In this document: piece by piece, positions 1 to 11,048 of the stretch
Numbering within the stretch: the stretch's first letter is position 1
Layout of the letters: every line of letters starts with the position of its first letter
Assembly: GCA_030068145.1 (NCBI GenBank)
Contig: JAPJBO010000178.1
Location: 243,183-307,182 of the forward strand
Direction: 5' to 3'
DNA: 64,000 nucleotides
DNA from: Diplonema papillatum
Taxonomy: Eukaryota; Euglenozoa; Diplonemea; Diplonemida; Diplonemidae
The notes under the pieces: generated by a model
The model's database searches: none
The model's input: the letters and a program-made list of their open reading frames with translations, nothing else
What the model was told of the DNA's origin: nothing
Translations under genes and position numbers: made by a program

Positions 1-98
1 CTCTTGTTTTTTTTTTGTATAAGCACCTGCTTTGTAGGAAATACTTGAGGAGGCTGCCAGCTGCAAAAAAATCAAAGGAGGTAAATGTGCTGTAGCCC
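1..98 (-). repeat. Repeat family A, partial copy
   Basis: This is the reverse complement of the distal half of a family of about 210 bp found in better form at 34090-34296, 38868-39088, 9952-10166 and 19299-19613. It shows the diagnostic stretches AAGCACCTGCTTTGTAGG and the AGATCAAAGGAGGTAAATGTG-like core. Homology stops near 98, where the sequence becomes unrelated. Confidence 0.75.
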
Positions 99-596
99 AT
101 GCGGTGCCTGTTGGAGGGGACTCTGGACACGAAACAATGGATCGACGGAGTTGGGATAAGCGGAGGAACCGACAAGGCGAAGGTGGTGAGCAGGATGAAG
201 ATGAAACAGTATGACCCGCAGGTGCCCGCGAACAGCTTCGTCGGGCGCGCCGCGGATGAACAGGCTTTCATCGACGACGTACGCCAGCTCCTCTGGCAGC
301 TCGCGCCCCTCTTCTCCCTCCGCCTCTGCCTCTGGTTCCACCGCATCCTTGTCTGCCCTCCGTCGGCTGGATCTCCGCAGCCGGAGCGTGCGAGTCAACC
401 ATTCCCCCCGCCTTCTGACCTTTTTTCGTACGCGACTTAAGAGAACGGCAGAAAAAACAAGGCTTTGCCCACTCGCGAACTTCAACAGGGATAGAAATAT
501 CTTCGGGTTTGTATACGAAAAAAGGAAAGAGGCAAGGGTCTCAACGGTCCGTCGTCGCAACTTCGGCCCATCGTGGCAACTAAAATAACCGGGGGG
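99..596. other. No recognisable gene
   Basis: Overlapping frames exist on both strands, but none has family features, splice-site support or a conserved counterpart elsewhere in the window. Confidence 0.4.
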
Positions 597-825
597 ATTG
601 CAAGAACGTCCTTGGAATGGGTATGTGCTCAACACCGCACTGGTCCCGTCTGCGCCGTATTTCGGTCCTTTAAGCCACGGACACAGAAGGCGGACCATCA
701 TCAGCGCAAAACCTGAGTGTCTGCAGACAGGACAGCGGTGTGAGTCTGATTTGTCAGGCGGCTGTTCGTAGCTCGTCACCGCCAGGACCACCCGTGCTAC
801 TAGAGCACAGGCGAATCCGTCACCG
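597..825. repeat. Repeat family K, copy 1
   Basis: About 229 bp nearly identical to 16748-16975, in the same orientation. Landmarks are GTGCTCAACACCGCACTGGT, TTTCGGTCCTTTAAGCCACG and GTGTCTGCAGACAGGAC. A third, diverged copy is split in two at 15665-15725 and 16205-16305. There are no terminal inverted repeats and no conserved frame. Confidence 0.8.
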
Positions 826-1042
826 GGGGGGAGGGAGTGCAGTTGCAATGATGGGCAAAGCTCCACATGGTACGGGGACCTGCATAATCATTTGCAAGGA
901 AGTCTATTCGTTGGTACCCCCAACCACCTACTTCGTGGGTGGCTTGGCACCGTGCTGCAGTATCCGCCGTGAACGCGAGCCGGCCCACCCCTGTTCCCTA
1001 GAACTGCATTGAACTGCCCGCTGTTGTCTATCACAGGTACTG

Positions 1043-1335
1043 GTGCTTCCGAAAGCAGCTGAGGACGAAGAGCGAACCCCAATCCCGAGAGCGAAGACGA
1101 AGAAGCGACGATCAACCTCGGCAACACCACGGAGAACGGCACGGTCATCGCCCAAGCGCCGCCGTAAGGAAGCAACCAGCGACGCGCAACCGATGCACCT
1201 GGACGAGCAATCGAAGGGGAAGCGCCTGAGCGCGACGACAAGACGAGCTTAACAGGCGAAAGCATGACGCATCACGTGCCGCGCCGTCGGCGATGCAGAT
1301 TATCGCCACAGATTCTTTGCATTCTACCCAAAACT
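1043..1335 (+). pseudogene. Repeat family E, copy 1: basic coding relic
   Basis: Homologous to 6575-6795. Both copies encode a basic stretch SPKRR(R)..DAQPMxLDEQSKxKR in one frame, followed by the shared DNA tail GCAGATTATCGCCACA. The frame here closes at about 1252, where the other copy continues for tens of residues. The Lys/Arg-rich text resembles a nuclear-localisation segment, but I recognise no family. Preservation of the frame in both copies suggests they descend from one coding sequence, possibly a mobile-element protein. Confidence 0.4.
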
Positions 1336-1339
1336 AACC

Positions 1340-1840
1340 CTATCACAGTCTATCATAAGCCACCATAGGCTAGCAGGAAGACAATGATTCGAATGAGTGC
1401 AAACGCTAGAAGCACGACACGGTACGATCGAAGAGATAGCCACGCGGTGAATAATCAGGCCATCGCTACAGATACTCTGCATTAGCCCCAACTAGCGCAC
1501 GGTCTATGAGTCTATCAGCAGCGGGTGGACCGGCTCAAAATGGTAAAACTCCGTCGTATCCAGAGCCCGTTACGCTGCGACCGTTTTCCCAACATTTTTA
1601 GTCAGCTGCACAACGTGAGAAACTCTTTCAGCACCACGCACAGGCAAGGACACGTACGCACATGCGTGCTTACACTCGGGACTTCGAAGCTGTTGCACTG
1701 GGCCTCTTCTATTCCTGATTCCTGAGGTCTGCACGGCATTAGATGAAGGATGCCCGAGCAGGCTGACCTGCAGGCAGATCCTGCAGACGCGTCTGCGTCT
1801 GCGTTTGTAAAATCTGCAGACGCAGACGTCCGCACGACTG
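1340..1840. other. No recognisable gene
   Basis: It holds repeated CTATCA/CCATAGGC-type words and a short CTGCAGACGC microrepeat near 1785-1830. I see nothing else. Confidence 0.35.
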
Positions 1841-1844
1841 CGGC

Positions 1845-2105
1845 GCGGAACGCATTTGCGCGTGCCGATGACTTCTGGTTTTTGCGCTGACCGACCGCAT
1901 GCCAGCGAAAACCTCAGACTCGAGCAAAGCCTGCGGGCCTTGTCCTGGGCATACAGCGGTACCTGGTCAACCGTTCTGATCGGGGTTCTTTGCAGCGTGT
2001 CGACAACTGCCGGGCCCCGATTATGTGAGCGGCGCGGAACGCATTTGCGCGTGCCGATGACTTCTTCCGCTACGAGCCGCCCAGTCTCCTGCGGTCTTCG
2101 CGCTG
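1845..2105 (+). repeat. Diverged monomer of the 256-bp repeat
   Basis: GCGGAACGCATTTGCGCGTG occurs here twice, at about 1850 and 2034. The DNA between them matches, inverted and diverged, one unit of the tandem repeat at 19615-20215. It is an isolated relic of that family. Confidence 0.65.
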
Positions 2106-2619
2106 ACAGCACTGGACTACACTGGGCCAGGGTTCGATCCACAAACGGTGGTTATCCCCACGGCCATGATGAGCCGTCGGAACGAAGAAGCCCCAGTGCC
2201 CCGTTTCCAGTACTACGTTGCCCTCACAAAAAGGGCTTTTCATGAAGGCTCAAAAAGACGTAGGTGGAGGCGCGTTGGTGGTTGTTCCGAGTCCTTTGAA
2301 GAAGGAAACGTAGGGTAAGAAAACAAGTGGCAACTCGAACGACCGGCTCCTTTTTGACGGCAAACGAGGTGGTGGCTATCGGGGCTTCCAGCAGTCCTGC
2401 TCGTCCGTAGAAATCAGAGGTCAGGTGGTGAGCTAGATCCCACGTTTCAGCGCCGCGGCCATGGCCTGTGTTCAATAGAGTGAAGGTTCGCATCAGAATA
2501 TATTTTCATGAGTCTCCAAGGTGACCTCCGTCGAATGAAGGATTGTGCTTAGACTGTTTCTTGTGCTGAGCGGTCGGATATTTAGGTTTGGTCTGACCTG
2601 AGAGAACCACAATTTTAGA

Positions 2620-2665
2620 GTTGAAGTTCGCTTGAGACTCCGGTATTTTTTAGGGTCTCCGGGCA
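2620..2665 (+). repeat. Repeat family G, short copy
   Basis: It contains AAGTTCGCTTGAGACTCCGG followed by GGGTCTCCGGG, the core of a short family also seen at 3268-3320, 9630-9690, 33378-33470, 36455-36490 and, reversed, at 39715-39790 and 41260-41335. A related stretch lies inside the first retroelement at 12196-12232. Confidence 0.6.
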
Positions 2666-3167
2666 GTGTTCCCGCTAAGGCCGACGACCCGGTCTTTTTT
2701 AAAAATGGCTCCTGGGCTTTTGTTCGTGCGCTGGGCTGTGTCCGGGTTTTTCTCCAGTATGTAGTTCATGGGGGAGGAGCTGTACCGTTCGGATTGAACG
2801 CACCAACATTTCCAGCTGCTCCTGGTGGAGCGCCAGTTGTGTTCACCGAACACCGGCCGCTCTTGCATCAAGGTAGCCTGCTCGCTTTGCAACAGCAGAG
2901 CTTCTTTCGTCTTTGTACGACGCTGTCAATCGACGTGGACAATCCGAATCTAGCGGCCAGTTTGAACTTGGCATCCAGCGAGTTCAGTCATCGAGTTCCT
3001 GACGGCCCGCAGCATCCACCCGCGAGAGGCTGTCAATCGTCTCGACGGCTCACCTTCGGAACTGCGCCGAACCGTGTCGTCTGCCGCAGCTTAGTACGAC
3101 TGGAATGGTATCCCAATCTACGTTCGGAAGATCCATTTGTTCTAGGGTAGGCACAGCCGGCATATTT

Positions 3168-3345
3168 TTTGTTTGTGCGTACGTGTGTAAACCCTGTTTT
3201 GAGTGATTTAACACAGCACGCTGCCATCCGACACTTTTTGATATAGACAAGCAAGCTTGTTACCATATAAAGTTCGCTTGAAATTCCGGGGTTTTAGGGT
3301 CTCCGTGTGACCGTTCATGAATGGGTTCTCGTAGAGCAAGAAAGG
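3168..3345 (+). repeat. Repeat family H copy joined to a G copy
   Basis: 3168-3263 matches 41964-42062 closely (GATTTAACACAGCACGCTGC, GATATAGACAAGCAAG, TTGTTACCATA). A family G copy follows directly, with AAGTTCGCTTGAAATTCCGG. The H copy at 41964 is not followed by G, so H and G are separate units. Confidence 0.7.
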
Positions 3346-3837
3346 GCTGTGGTTTTTCTGCGCTCTGTCCTCATTCTCCTGACAACCGCGCTTTTGTCCA
3401 GGCATTTTGTTCACGAGAGTCCCTCTTTCCTGCTGAACTGTTATTGCGATTCGAGCTACTACTCAATGCCACGGTGGTCGGTCTTGCAGCCGGTCTTTTT
3501 TCGGCAAAAAAAAAGACCGGCCTTTTGTTGCCGGGTGTTTTTTTTTGAAAATTAATTTTTGGTGTCATAAAAGACCGGCTTTTTTCTTAGCGGGAGCACT
3601 GTCTCCGGGTGACCTTCGTTCAATGGGTTCTCTTTGAGCAAGTAAGAGCTATGTGGGTGGGTTGTTGGTGTACACTTTCATGAGTATTGGCTAGCCATGT
3701 GCGGGACTGCTTGTGACCGACACGAAGCACATGTTTAGCGTTATTTGTGGACTAGAAGGTCTTATCATGTAAGCTTCCGATTGACCGTTGGGTTGGAATG
3801 AGTGCTTGGAGAGGGAGAAAGAAAAGAGAAACGAAAA

Positions 3838-4112
3838 AGGCCGCTCCTGGTCCAGGAACGTGACGGTCAACCACAGGTTGCAAAGCTTGAGTCGGAGGCA
3901 CAACCCCGTCCGCTCTGCCCTGCGGCTGACCGTCTCGACGAGCTTGTGTGCAGCGCGAGCGCCAAGCCCCAAGGTGCGCCAAGCCTTGATGTTTTAGTTT
4001 GGAAAGTCGGTAGCCACCTGACCCGTAGGCCCGTGGCTCTCTGCAGTACCGCCGAACACGTGAAGCTTGGCTCCCGTGTAGCAGGCTTTCCCTGGTACCA
4101 AGCTTCGCTTGG
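3838..4112 (+). repeat. Repeat family F, copy 1
   Basis: About 270 bp that reappears as its reverse complement at 28962-29226 and in part at 17530-17660. Landmarks are GGTCCAGGAACGTGACGGTC, GCAAAGCTTGAGTCGGAGG and GCAGGCTTTCCCTGGTACC. A purine-rich run of about 45 bp precedes it. A fragment also follows the A-rich tail of a family D copy at 46256-46300. Confidence 0.75.
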
Positions 4113-4227
4113 AGAGGGAAAGAAAAGAATAGTGGGTATTAACGCGAATAGGAGGTGAGGTTGGGTGGAGGCGGTCTACTTCGGCGTGAAATGCCAGGGA
4201 GCTTCTATGTTGAGCTCCAAAATAAGG

Positions 4228-4455
4228 TATAATGCCCTTATATCCCGGTCAAAACAAATTTGTGCCCTTATATCCCGGTTCGGGATATAAGGGCACCAAA
4301 TTTGTTTTGAACCGGGTTTTTAGGGCAGGTCCAAAATTTGGGTCTGAAATTGGGTCAAAATTTTGGGTCCAAGTATTGGGTCCCAAATTTGGGTCCCAAA
4401 TTTGGGTCCCAAATTTGGGTCCCAAATTTGGGTCCAGAATTTGGGTCCCAAATTA
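4228..4455. repeat. Large palindrome plus 14-bp minisatellite
   Basis: Two arms of about 35 bp (4250-4283 and 4287-4320) around a GTT loop form a near-perfect hairpin centred on TATCCCGGTTCGGGATA. At about 4378-4450 the 14-mer GGGTCCCAAATTTG repeats about five times. A related palindrome lies at 5850-5995. Confidence 0.8.
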
Positions 4456-5689
4456 TGGAAGGGTTCGGTTTTGGGGTCGGTTTTGAAACCAAACCCGAAA
4501 CCGAACCCAAAACCGAACCCAGAACCGGGGAGGACGGTAGGCTAACAACAAGGTGGCAGCTCTCCTCAGTACATCACGCAAGAATGGCTGATTCCTTCCT
4601 GAAGTCATCAACTGTCTTTGCCCACAGGAAGCGCGAACTGAACGCAAGGACCTTCCAGACGTGGAACACTGTACGGAGAGAAGACCACACAACGGAGCAG
4701 GCGGCCACAAGTAGTTTCTAGCAGGACTAGTACCCTCACACCGAAGTGATCATGAGTTGCCTTAACGAAACGAACCTTGTGGAGCTGAACTCAGGCTGAT
4801 AGGTGGGCCTTCTACAACGTTAGCACCGGTCAGCAAGTAAACGTATTCGACCCCTGGCACAGAAGGCACGCGGTGGCTATCGGGAAACTGCGTCGCGCAC
4901 TCAGACAGAATTGACAGCTTGTACTTGGAACCCTTTCTCACGGTCAGTAATCTGGACAACCATTACGCTGGACGAATATCAGGAATCGACGAATATCTTC
5001 GGGCTGTTTCAAAATTCTTCTCAAAAATACAGGGTCAAAAGGGCCTTCCCCCCAAAAAAATAAGACTCCAGATACGCAAACTCTTTCGAATGCTGCACAC
5101 GGGTATCCTTCAAGTGACCTCTAACTATCTGTTGCATACGCGTATCCGGATCTGAAAGCTGAAGACTTTGTAACACTTTACCGCGACCGAAGTCGCGAAC
5201 CGCTTAGCTTGCACTGCAAAAGCAGCATAATTGTGTCTTGCGCACGAGCGCGGAAATCCGCCACCCACCATTCGGTTAGATATTGCAAGAACACAATTGC
5301 GTTACTACAAACGGATAGTGTTACAAAGGCGAGCGAATCATGCGAGAACCTATGGAGGGGCCCCTCGACAGCTTTCAGAACACGGCATAGTAAGTCAAGA
5401 GACGGATAAGCGTGCATTCTACTCCCGTTTGATCTGCATTTTCCACCTTTCCCCCTTTCTTTGATCTGCTGGGGGTATTTGCGGACTACTGCAAACGTAT
5501 CGAATGAAAGCTAGAAAGTACAAACTAAGACCAGTTCCAGTTTGCTCTGGGGGCAGGTTTGCTGTCACCTGGGGGGTTTTCTAAAGCCAGGTACCCCGGC
5601 TTAAGTTCGGCTGCATCAGAGTTGGCTTTCGACATTTTTCTGTGTGGGTTCGGTGGACCGCCCAAGACTGTCCAAAAACTCGACCAAAT

Positions 5690-6015
5690 TTTGACCCAAA
5701 CTTTGAACTGGACTAAAATTCTGACCAAAAAATGTCCAAATTCGAACTTTTTTCGAACTTTTTTCGAATGTTTTCAGACTTTTCTAGAGTTTTTTTCGAA
5801 CTTCTTTCGAACTTTTTTCGAATTTTTTGGCCCAGTATCTTGGGTCCAAAACAAATTTGGTGCCCTTCTATCCCGGTTCAAAACAAATTTGGTGCCCTTA
5901 TATCCCGGTTCGGGATATAAGGGCACATATTTGTTTTGAACCGGGATATAAGGGCACCAAATTTGTTTTGAACCGGGATAAGGGCACATATTTGTTAGGG
6001 GCGGGATATAAGGGA
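5690..6015. repeat. TTCGAACTTTTTT minisatellite and second palindrome
   Basis: 5740-5830 repeats TTCGAACTTTTT with variants. From 5850 the 35-bp unit containing GGTGCCCTTATATCCCGG is present in both orientations, two or three times each way, giving a hairpin centred near 5910. The unit matches that at 4250-4320. Confidence 0.75.
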
Positions 6016-6056
6016 AATTTACCCCAAAATAATGATTATAATGTGGAAGCATGATT

Positions 6057-6145
6057 AGTCACGCCTTAGCAGTCCCAGGGCCTCTCGCCACCCACCTGTA
6101 TACCTGTATGTGTTCTCGTGGTCACCCGCTACCGCGCTGACCTTT
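6057..6145 (+). repeat. Terminal fragment of the GA-satellite/RT-unit family
   Basis: It contains GTCACGCCTTAGCAGTCCCA, TGTATGTGTTCTCGTGGTCA and GCTACCGCGCTGACCTTTTC, the same end that closes the satellite monomers and RT units at 52.5-61.6 kb. Here an irregular purine run follows (AGAGAAACAGGGAGAGGCAG), not a clean GA array. Confidence 0.75.
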
Positions 6146-6319
6146 TCCAAGAGAAACAGGGAGAGGCAGAGGGAGAGACACGGGGGTTCTGATAGACTAC
6201 ATACGTGTTTCCCAGCTTCCTGCTGAACCTTGCCTTCAAGCCCGTCGTAGTTAGCGTCCTGTAGTTTGTGAAGTAGATTGTTGGACGCATTCAGGCACCA
6301 AACCAAGATTTACACCTGT

Positions 6320-6545
6320 GTTTCGTGGGGCTACAGCATTGCAATTCTTGGAACTCGCATGTCCTCCAAAACAAGTGCTTTATTCGAAAAGAAGAATACT
6401 CAAAAGGGGCTCTGCTTACGCCAACTACACGCCAACTACTAAGTGGGTCTTTTCTGTTGAACGCACTAAACCCAGATCTACCTGTGTTTCGTGCAGGCTA
6501 CCCCCGTCCTCGAGTATTTCCTACAAAGCAGGTGCTTGCGTGCCG
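6320..6545 (+). repeat. Degenerate family A copies
   Basis: ACCTGTGTTTCGTG appears twice, the second time with a TTTCCTACAAAGCAGGTGCT end at 6516-6536. Internal parts such as the ACCTCCTTTGATC box are lost. It looks like one copy inserted in, or recombined with, another. Confidence 0.5.
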
Positions 6546-6574
6546 TTCCAGGTGGCACCGAAGCACATAAAGCA

Positions 6575-6795
6575 ACACGACCATCGCCCAAGCGCCGTGA
6601 AGCAGAAATCGACGCGCAACCGATGGACCTGGACGAGCAATCGAAGAAAAAGCGAGGCAACCACAAGCGCGTGCCTGAGCGCGACGATCAAGACGAGCTA
6701 AAGAGAGGCGAAAGCATGGCACATCACGTGCGAAGAGATAACCGCGCCGCCGGCGACGCAGATTATCGCCACAAATTCTTTGCACTCTCACCCAA
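6575..6795 (+). pseudogene. Repeat family E, copy 2: basic coding relic
   Basis: It shares with 1043-1335 the frame SPKRR..DAQPMDLDEQSKKKR and continues with RVPERDDQDELKRGESMAHH before running into non-homologous DNA. It is strongly charged and has no recognised domain. Confidence 0.4.
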
Positions 6796-6856
6796 ACCAC
6801 CGGGTCCTTTTGCGCTCAGCTGGGGCCGTGGAACACCACATGGGGGAATGAGGTGG

Positions 6857-7019
6857 TAAAGGGGGGGGTTCGAATAATAACACCTGTGTTATTATTCGAT
6901 TTGTCGAATACTAAAAAAAGTTCCGGGTAGCCGAACAGTCGCAGGATCAAATAGTGGTAGTGTTTTGGACAACCAGACGTGTGTCAAATAACTGTTATTA
7001 TTCGACCCCCCCCTTTACA
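6857..7019. mobile_element. MITE with G-rich inverted ends, TA-flanked
   Basis: The ends are AAGGGGGGGGTTCGAATAAT and, inverted, ATTATTCGACCCCCCCCTT, with TA on both outer sides. That fits a TA target duplication of the Tc1/mariner type. An inverted, diverged copy is at 40585-40744. About 160 bp, non-coding, so non-autonomous. Confidence 0.75.
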
Positions 7020-7059
7020 CGGTGTAGGTGGTGAAACACAGTAAATACTTCAAAAAAAA

Positions 7060-7165
7060 TATATATATATTATGGTGTGATCCATATGCCCGGTGCAAAC
7101 CCGGCACAAACCCGGCACAAACCCGGAAAAACTCAAGGGGGGTCCGATTTTTTATTTTGCACTAC
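7060..7165 (+). repeat. Composite repeat, left copy
   Basis: Order on the plus strand: an AT run, GGTGTGATCCATAT, three CCCGGCACAAA units, AAAAACTC, GGGGGGTCCGATTTTTTATT. The outer parts are inverted relative to the copy at 8596-8702, but the CCCGGCACAAA core is in the same orientation in both. Confidence 0.65.
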
Positions 7166-7169
7166 CCCT

Positions 7170-8595
7170 TCAGGTTATGGCAGGTGATCGCTGCAATCAA
7201 GCTAAACCGACGGCACCAGGGTCCTGTCGAGTAAAAACCAACACCAATTAATATGTAGGTCCACCGCAGAAGGTACCTGGAATGCTTTGCCATTGCAGCG
7301 CTGAATGCACATCTCTGACAGTCAGGAACCACTATTTTCCAAAGCCTCTAGAGGGCAAGCCCGGTTGTGCTTGACGCAACGGACTACAACCGACCACCAG
7401 CCAGCAATTGCCTCAAACTCCCCCGATACTACGGGAACCGAGGAGCCTAGTACAAGCAGATTAACCCTCTGCCCTCGCTGTTTCCAAATGAAGCATCAAT
7501 TCCAAATTCATGTGTCATGCTGGCTCTTGCCGGATGCTAGCGAGCGAGCTTCGTTACTTCACCACCGCGCCGTAGCCTCCATTGTGCCCTGGGTTCCATG
7601 ATTGGCTGTTCTCGGCCGGTGTGCCCGAGTCGGTGTTTCCTCGTCTTTACACTTCTTCTTCGATTGTTTAACCCCAACGTCCGGGTCTGCCACTGGTGCG
7701 GCCCCGTTTTTCCGCTCCTCTGTCCCATCTGCTTCACCTCATGCTTCCATCCGGGCCTGCCTGCGCTTCCAGTCCGCTGGGTATTGTTCCTGGGGGTGAA
7801 TTTTCCATTTCGGGTCGCCGTTTTCGAGCGACCTGCCTGGGGTACGGCACGCTCTCTCGCTTGCCATCTTGCCTGCTCGCAGAAAGCTGCATTTGCGGCA
7901 TCATCGTCTGCATCGATGTTCTGCATCCGCGGTACTTTTCAGTCGACAACTACTGCTCCCGACACATTGAGCTAATGCTAACTCCACTGCAGAACGAGTG
8001 GTGACCTGCCTCTGCTAATTGCGTGACGCTTGTTTGCATGCAGTTGCGCGTCCACGAACGCCACGCACCCATGCTCGGTAGCCATTCCTCCCAGCTGCCG
8101 GGGCTGTTGGTACCCGCATTTTGGAGTGCATCGAAACCCCTGCAGAGCTCAAACAGCGGCTTGGTCAGCCACAGTTTGAAAGGATGCGGAACCAAAGGTA
8201 GCAGTCTGCTCAGGCCATCTTTAGCCATCCGACAGCACCTTCTAGGCGAGAGGGAAAACCGGTTGTACTTGATGGGCGGGGAACCCGCCCGTCCGAACCG
8301 CTTGTTGCCGACTTCTGTTTAGATGGCACAGCCGAGCGGGTTGAGCGTGGGAACTTCTGTCCCTCGTTCTGAATCGATGGAGATGCTTGCTTCTCTTTCC
8401 GTTTTCCAAGCTACGGAAGGGGCCTCAAACCGACAAAATATACACGATACCGAAGCCCGTAGGCTGATTATGACAGAAGGGCGAGGGACCGCAAAGTGCG
8501 GGACAAACCCCCACGAGCACCAGACGATCATGAAACGTGGCAAAATCCACCGCGAAGCCTGAAATCTCCACGACCAAGGGTGCTAGCGGGTGCTG
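7170..8595. other. No recognisable gene (1.4 kb)
   Basis: Frames of up to about 129 codons overlap on both strands between 7537 and 8000. None has domain features, splice boundaries or a homologue in the window. Only the short word GCTTCGTTACTTCAC is shared with 28494. Confidence 0.4.
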
Positions 8596-8702
8596 GGGAG
8601 AGAAAAATAAAAAACCCGGACCCCCCCCCCGGTACAAACCCGGCACAAACCCGGCACAAACCCGGAAAAACTCCAGGGTGGATCACACCATATATATTCT
8701 CC
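8596..8702 (-). repeat. Composite repeat, right copy
   Basis: Order: AAAAATAAAAAACCCGGACC, three CCCGGCACAAA units, AAAAACTCCAGG, GGATCACACCATATATAT. The flanks are the reverse complement of those at 7060-7165; the core is not. Confidence 0.65.
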
Positions 8703-9290
8703 TCCTTGGTGTGCGTCTCGTGCTGCAATTAGCTCCAGTCTCAGTGCCGCTGCGTAAAAGGGTAAGTAGAAAACGAGCCAACTGCTAATGATCTTCGTGT
8801 GTTTGCCACATTTCCATCGTGGCGCCTCAGGACACGGAAAGCTAGGGGGCGGGATGGTGGGTAAGCAAGAGCGTGAGCGGTTGTGTGATGGAGCGAGAGG
8901 CCCTGTTTCACAGTACATCATTAGTCGGCTAATATTAATCTTCTAAGACTAGCGTCTTATACGACAAATAATAAAATCCTCACTCCTATGCTTGTGTCTG
9001 TCACTCTCGTCCTCCGCTCCTGCTCTGCTTGCCGCGCGCCGTATAGTTGGAGCAAAGGTGAAGCCAGAAAGCTGTTAATCTTGCTGCTGACCACAGTGAA
9101 GTGGTGCCACGGGAACTCCGAAGAAAAATGAAGCAAGTGGGAAGGGAGGGAGGGGAAGCAAGCTACTTTGTTTCTCTGGACGGATTGGGAGCGGCAAACC
9201 TGTCGTTCGGATTATTATTAGTCTTCATAGAAACTAGTTTCTTTTCCTACAAAAAAAAAAAAAAACAGTGTGCATTCGAGAGTAGCATAC

Positions 9291-9470
9291 CGCTCCGTCG
9301 CCTTCGTACCCTCCGGCCATGATGCCACCGTCCTCAACAATCTTCTTGTAACACGCCCAGCCGATGAAGATCCCCACGCAGACCCCGAGACCGAGCACAA
9401 TGATGAGGGCGAAAGCGACGTTCTCCTCACTGGGGGTCGGACTCTCCGACAAACGGCTGTGGGGGGCCAT
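9291..9470 (-). CDS. Candidate first exon of a single-pass membrane protein
   Basis: An ATG at 9470 opens 60 codons that end exactly at a GTATGC donor (9290-9285), phase 0. Residues 1-18 are polar (MAPHSRLSESPTPSEE). Residues 19-40 form one strong transmembrane segment rich in Gly, Val and Ile, ending GWACYKK, followed by an acidic, glycine-rich tail. The codons are GC-rich and well used, unlike the AT-richer surroundings. Later exons should lie at lower coordinates, but I could not identify them among the repeats. I recognise no family. Alternatively it is an exon fragment carried by a repeat. Confidence 0.45.
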
Positions 9471-9629
9471 TCTGCTGTCTCTGCTCTCTCCTTTGTCACA
9501 CCGACCTTCTGGGAAAGAGTAACCACCGGCGGGATATGCCTCGCTTTTCTATCCTTTTTTTTTTTTTTGCTTGCCCTGTTTGGTGAGTGTTGGTTTTCGG
9601 TTCAAGCGATGTGTTTCGGGGTATTTTTA

Positions 9630-9692
9630 GAGTGAAAGTTCGCTTGAAACTCCGGGGTTTTAAAGTCTCCGGGTGACCTTCGTCGTTATGGG
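9630..9692 (+). repeat. Repeat family G copy
   Basis: It contains GTGAAAGTTCGCTTGAAACT and AAAGTCTCCGGGTGACCTTC. It is among the longest copies of the family and the closest to the stretch at 12196-12232 inside the first retroelement. Confidence 0.65.
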
Positions 9693-9951
9693 AAGATATT
9701 CTTTGTGCTCTGAGTGTCGTAAGAGTGGTGGTTACACGAGGTAACAGGATCGGTGGGTACCTTGGTTGTTGGTCATTGGTGGTTCGGCCATTGTCCACAT
9801 ACCTTACTTACGGTAGGCCCTCCTCAGTATGGTGCCGCAGTAAGTGACTGTCTGTCTTCTTGGTACCGTCTGCCCGCCTCTTTTCGTGAGTTTGTGGTGC
9901 TGCCTATGGTTTGCACAGGTTGAATATCCGTAACTATATCGTATTTTTGTA

Positions 9952-10166
9952 TAAGCACCTGCTTTGTAGGAAATGCTTGAGGAGACTGCCAGTTGCGATA
10001 GGTCAAAGGAGGTAAATGTGCTGTAGCCCACACGAAACACAGGTAAATCTGGGTTTAATGGCGGGCGTAAGCGTTCAACGAAAAAGACCCACTTTGTAGT
10101 TGTGTTGTTTCTCCCCCTCTAGCCTCCTTCGAAATGAGCACCAGGCAGTCCCTCGAGCATTTTCGC
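9952..10166 (-). repeat. Repeat family A, near-complete copy
   Basis: Read on the minus strand it runs from CTCGAGGGACTGCCTGG through CAACTACAAAGTGGGTC, CGCTTACGCCCGCCATTA and CAACTGGCAGTCTCCTCAAG to GTGCTTATACAAAAATACG. It is collinear with 38868-39088. Confidence 0.8.
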
Positions 10167-10169
10167 ATC

Positions 10170-10690
10170 TGTTAGAAACGTCGTCGGTGACCAGGACGTT
10201 GTCTCTCCGTTAAACCGCTGCGCATCCCCTACATTCGAACGCTTTCGCGCTTTCCTGCAGTCGTCTTCAATCTTCTTGTGACCGGCCCATCACGTGAGAA
10301 GTTTCGGACACTTCCCCAATCGGCTATGGGCGGTCAATCTACTTTCTCAACACTCCTGGCGGTGGTGGTGCTCTTTCATCTTCTTCACGTCTGCTTTGCT
10401 CTGCTGGTTTCAGGTTTAGCAACTGGGAGTTTTGGGCATCTCTCGAGTCACGCAAATTTTCGGCATTATGTGCAGCCACACAATTGTCCGGGCGTCCTTG
10501 TAAACCCACTATTGTTTGAGCATCTTTCGTTGCCACACGAATCTTTCGGGCACGTCCATGGCACAGTTGTTTGGGCATCGTCGGGGTCGCGCAACCGTTT
10601 GGACAAACTTTATAGCCATGCAAATTGAGCATTTTCTCTTGCACAATTTGCGCAGCGTCTCCGAACACTGTAAGGTTCGTGACCCGTTCG
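10170..10690. other. No recognisable gene
   Basis: It holds loosely repeated words of the GTTTGGGCATC type near 10430-10600. A frame of 116 codons on the plus strand (10278-10628) has no domain features. Confidence 0.35.
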
Positions 10691-10695
10691 TTGTT

Positions 10696-10897
<202 letters not shown>

Positions 10898-10913
10898 TCC
10901 AGTGTTAACTGTA

Positions 10914-10942
10914 GGAATCTCTCAGCGAGAAGCGGAGAACGC
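10914..10942 (+). repeat. Left terminal inverted repeat of element 1
   Basis: GGAATCTCTCAGCG matches 12 of 14 positions of the inverted right end at 15193-15206; a weaker match (AGAAGCGGAGAAC against TCTTTCTGCGGAAAAC) continues inward. Confidence 0.55.
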
Positions 10943-11048
10943 ACTATACCTCATGTTCACTAAACCTCACATTACTAAATACTCAGGAATTATATTCCGT
11001 TAGTTTTACACCAAAGAGAAAAACTAAGTCACCCTTTTCTACCACTCA

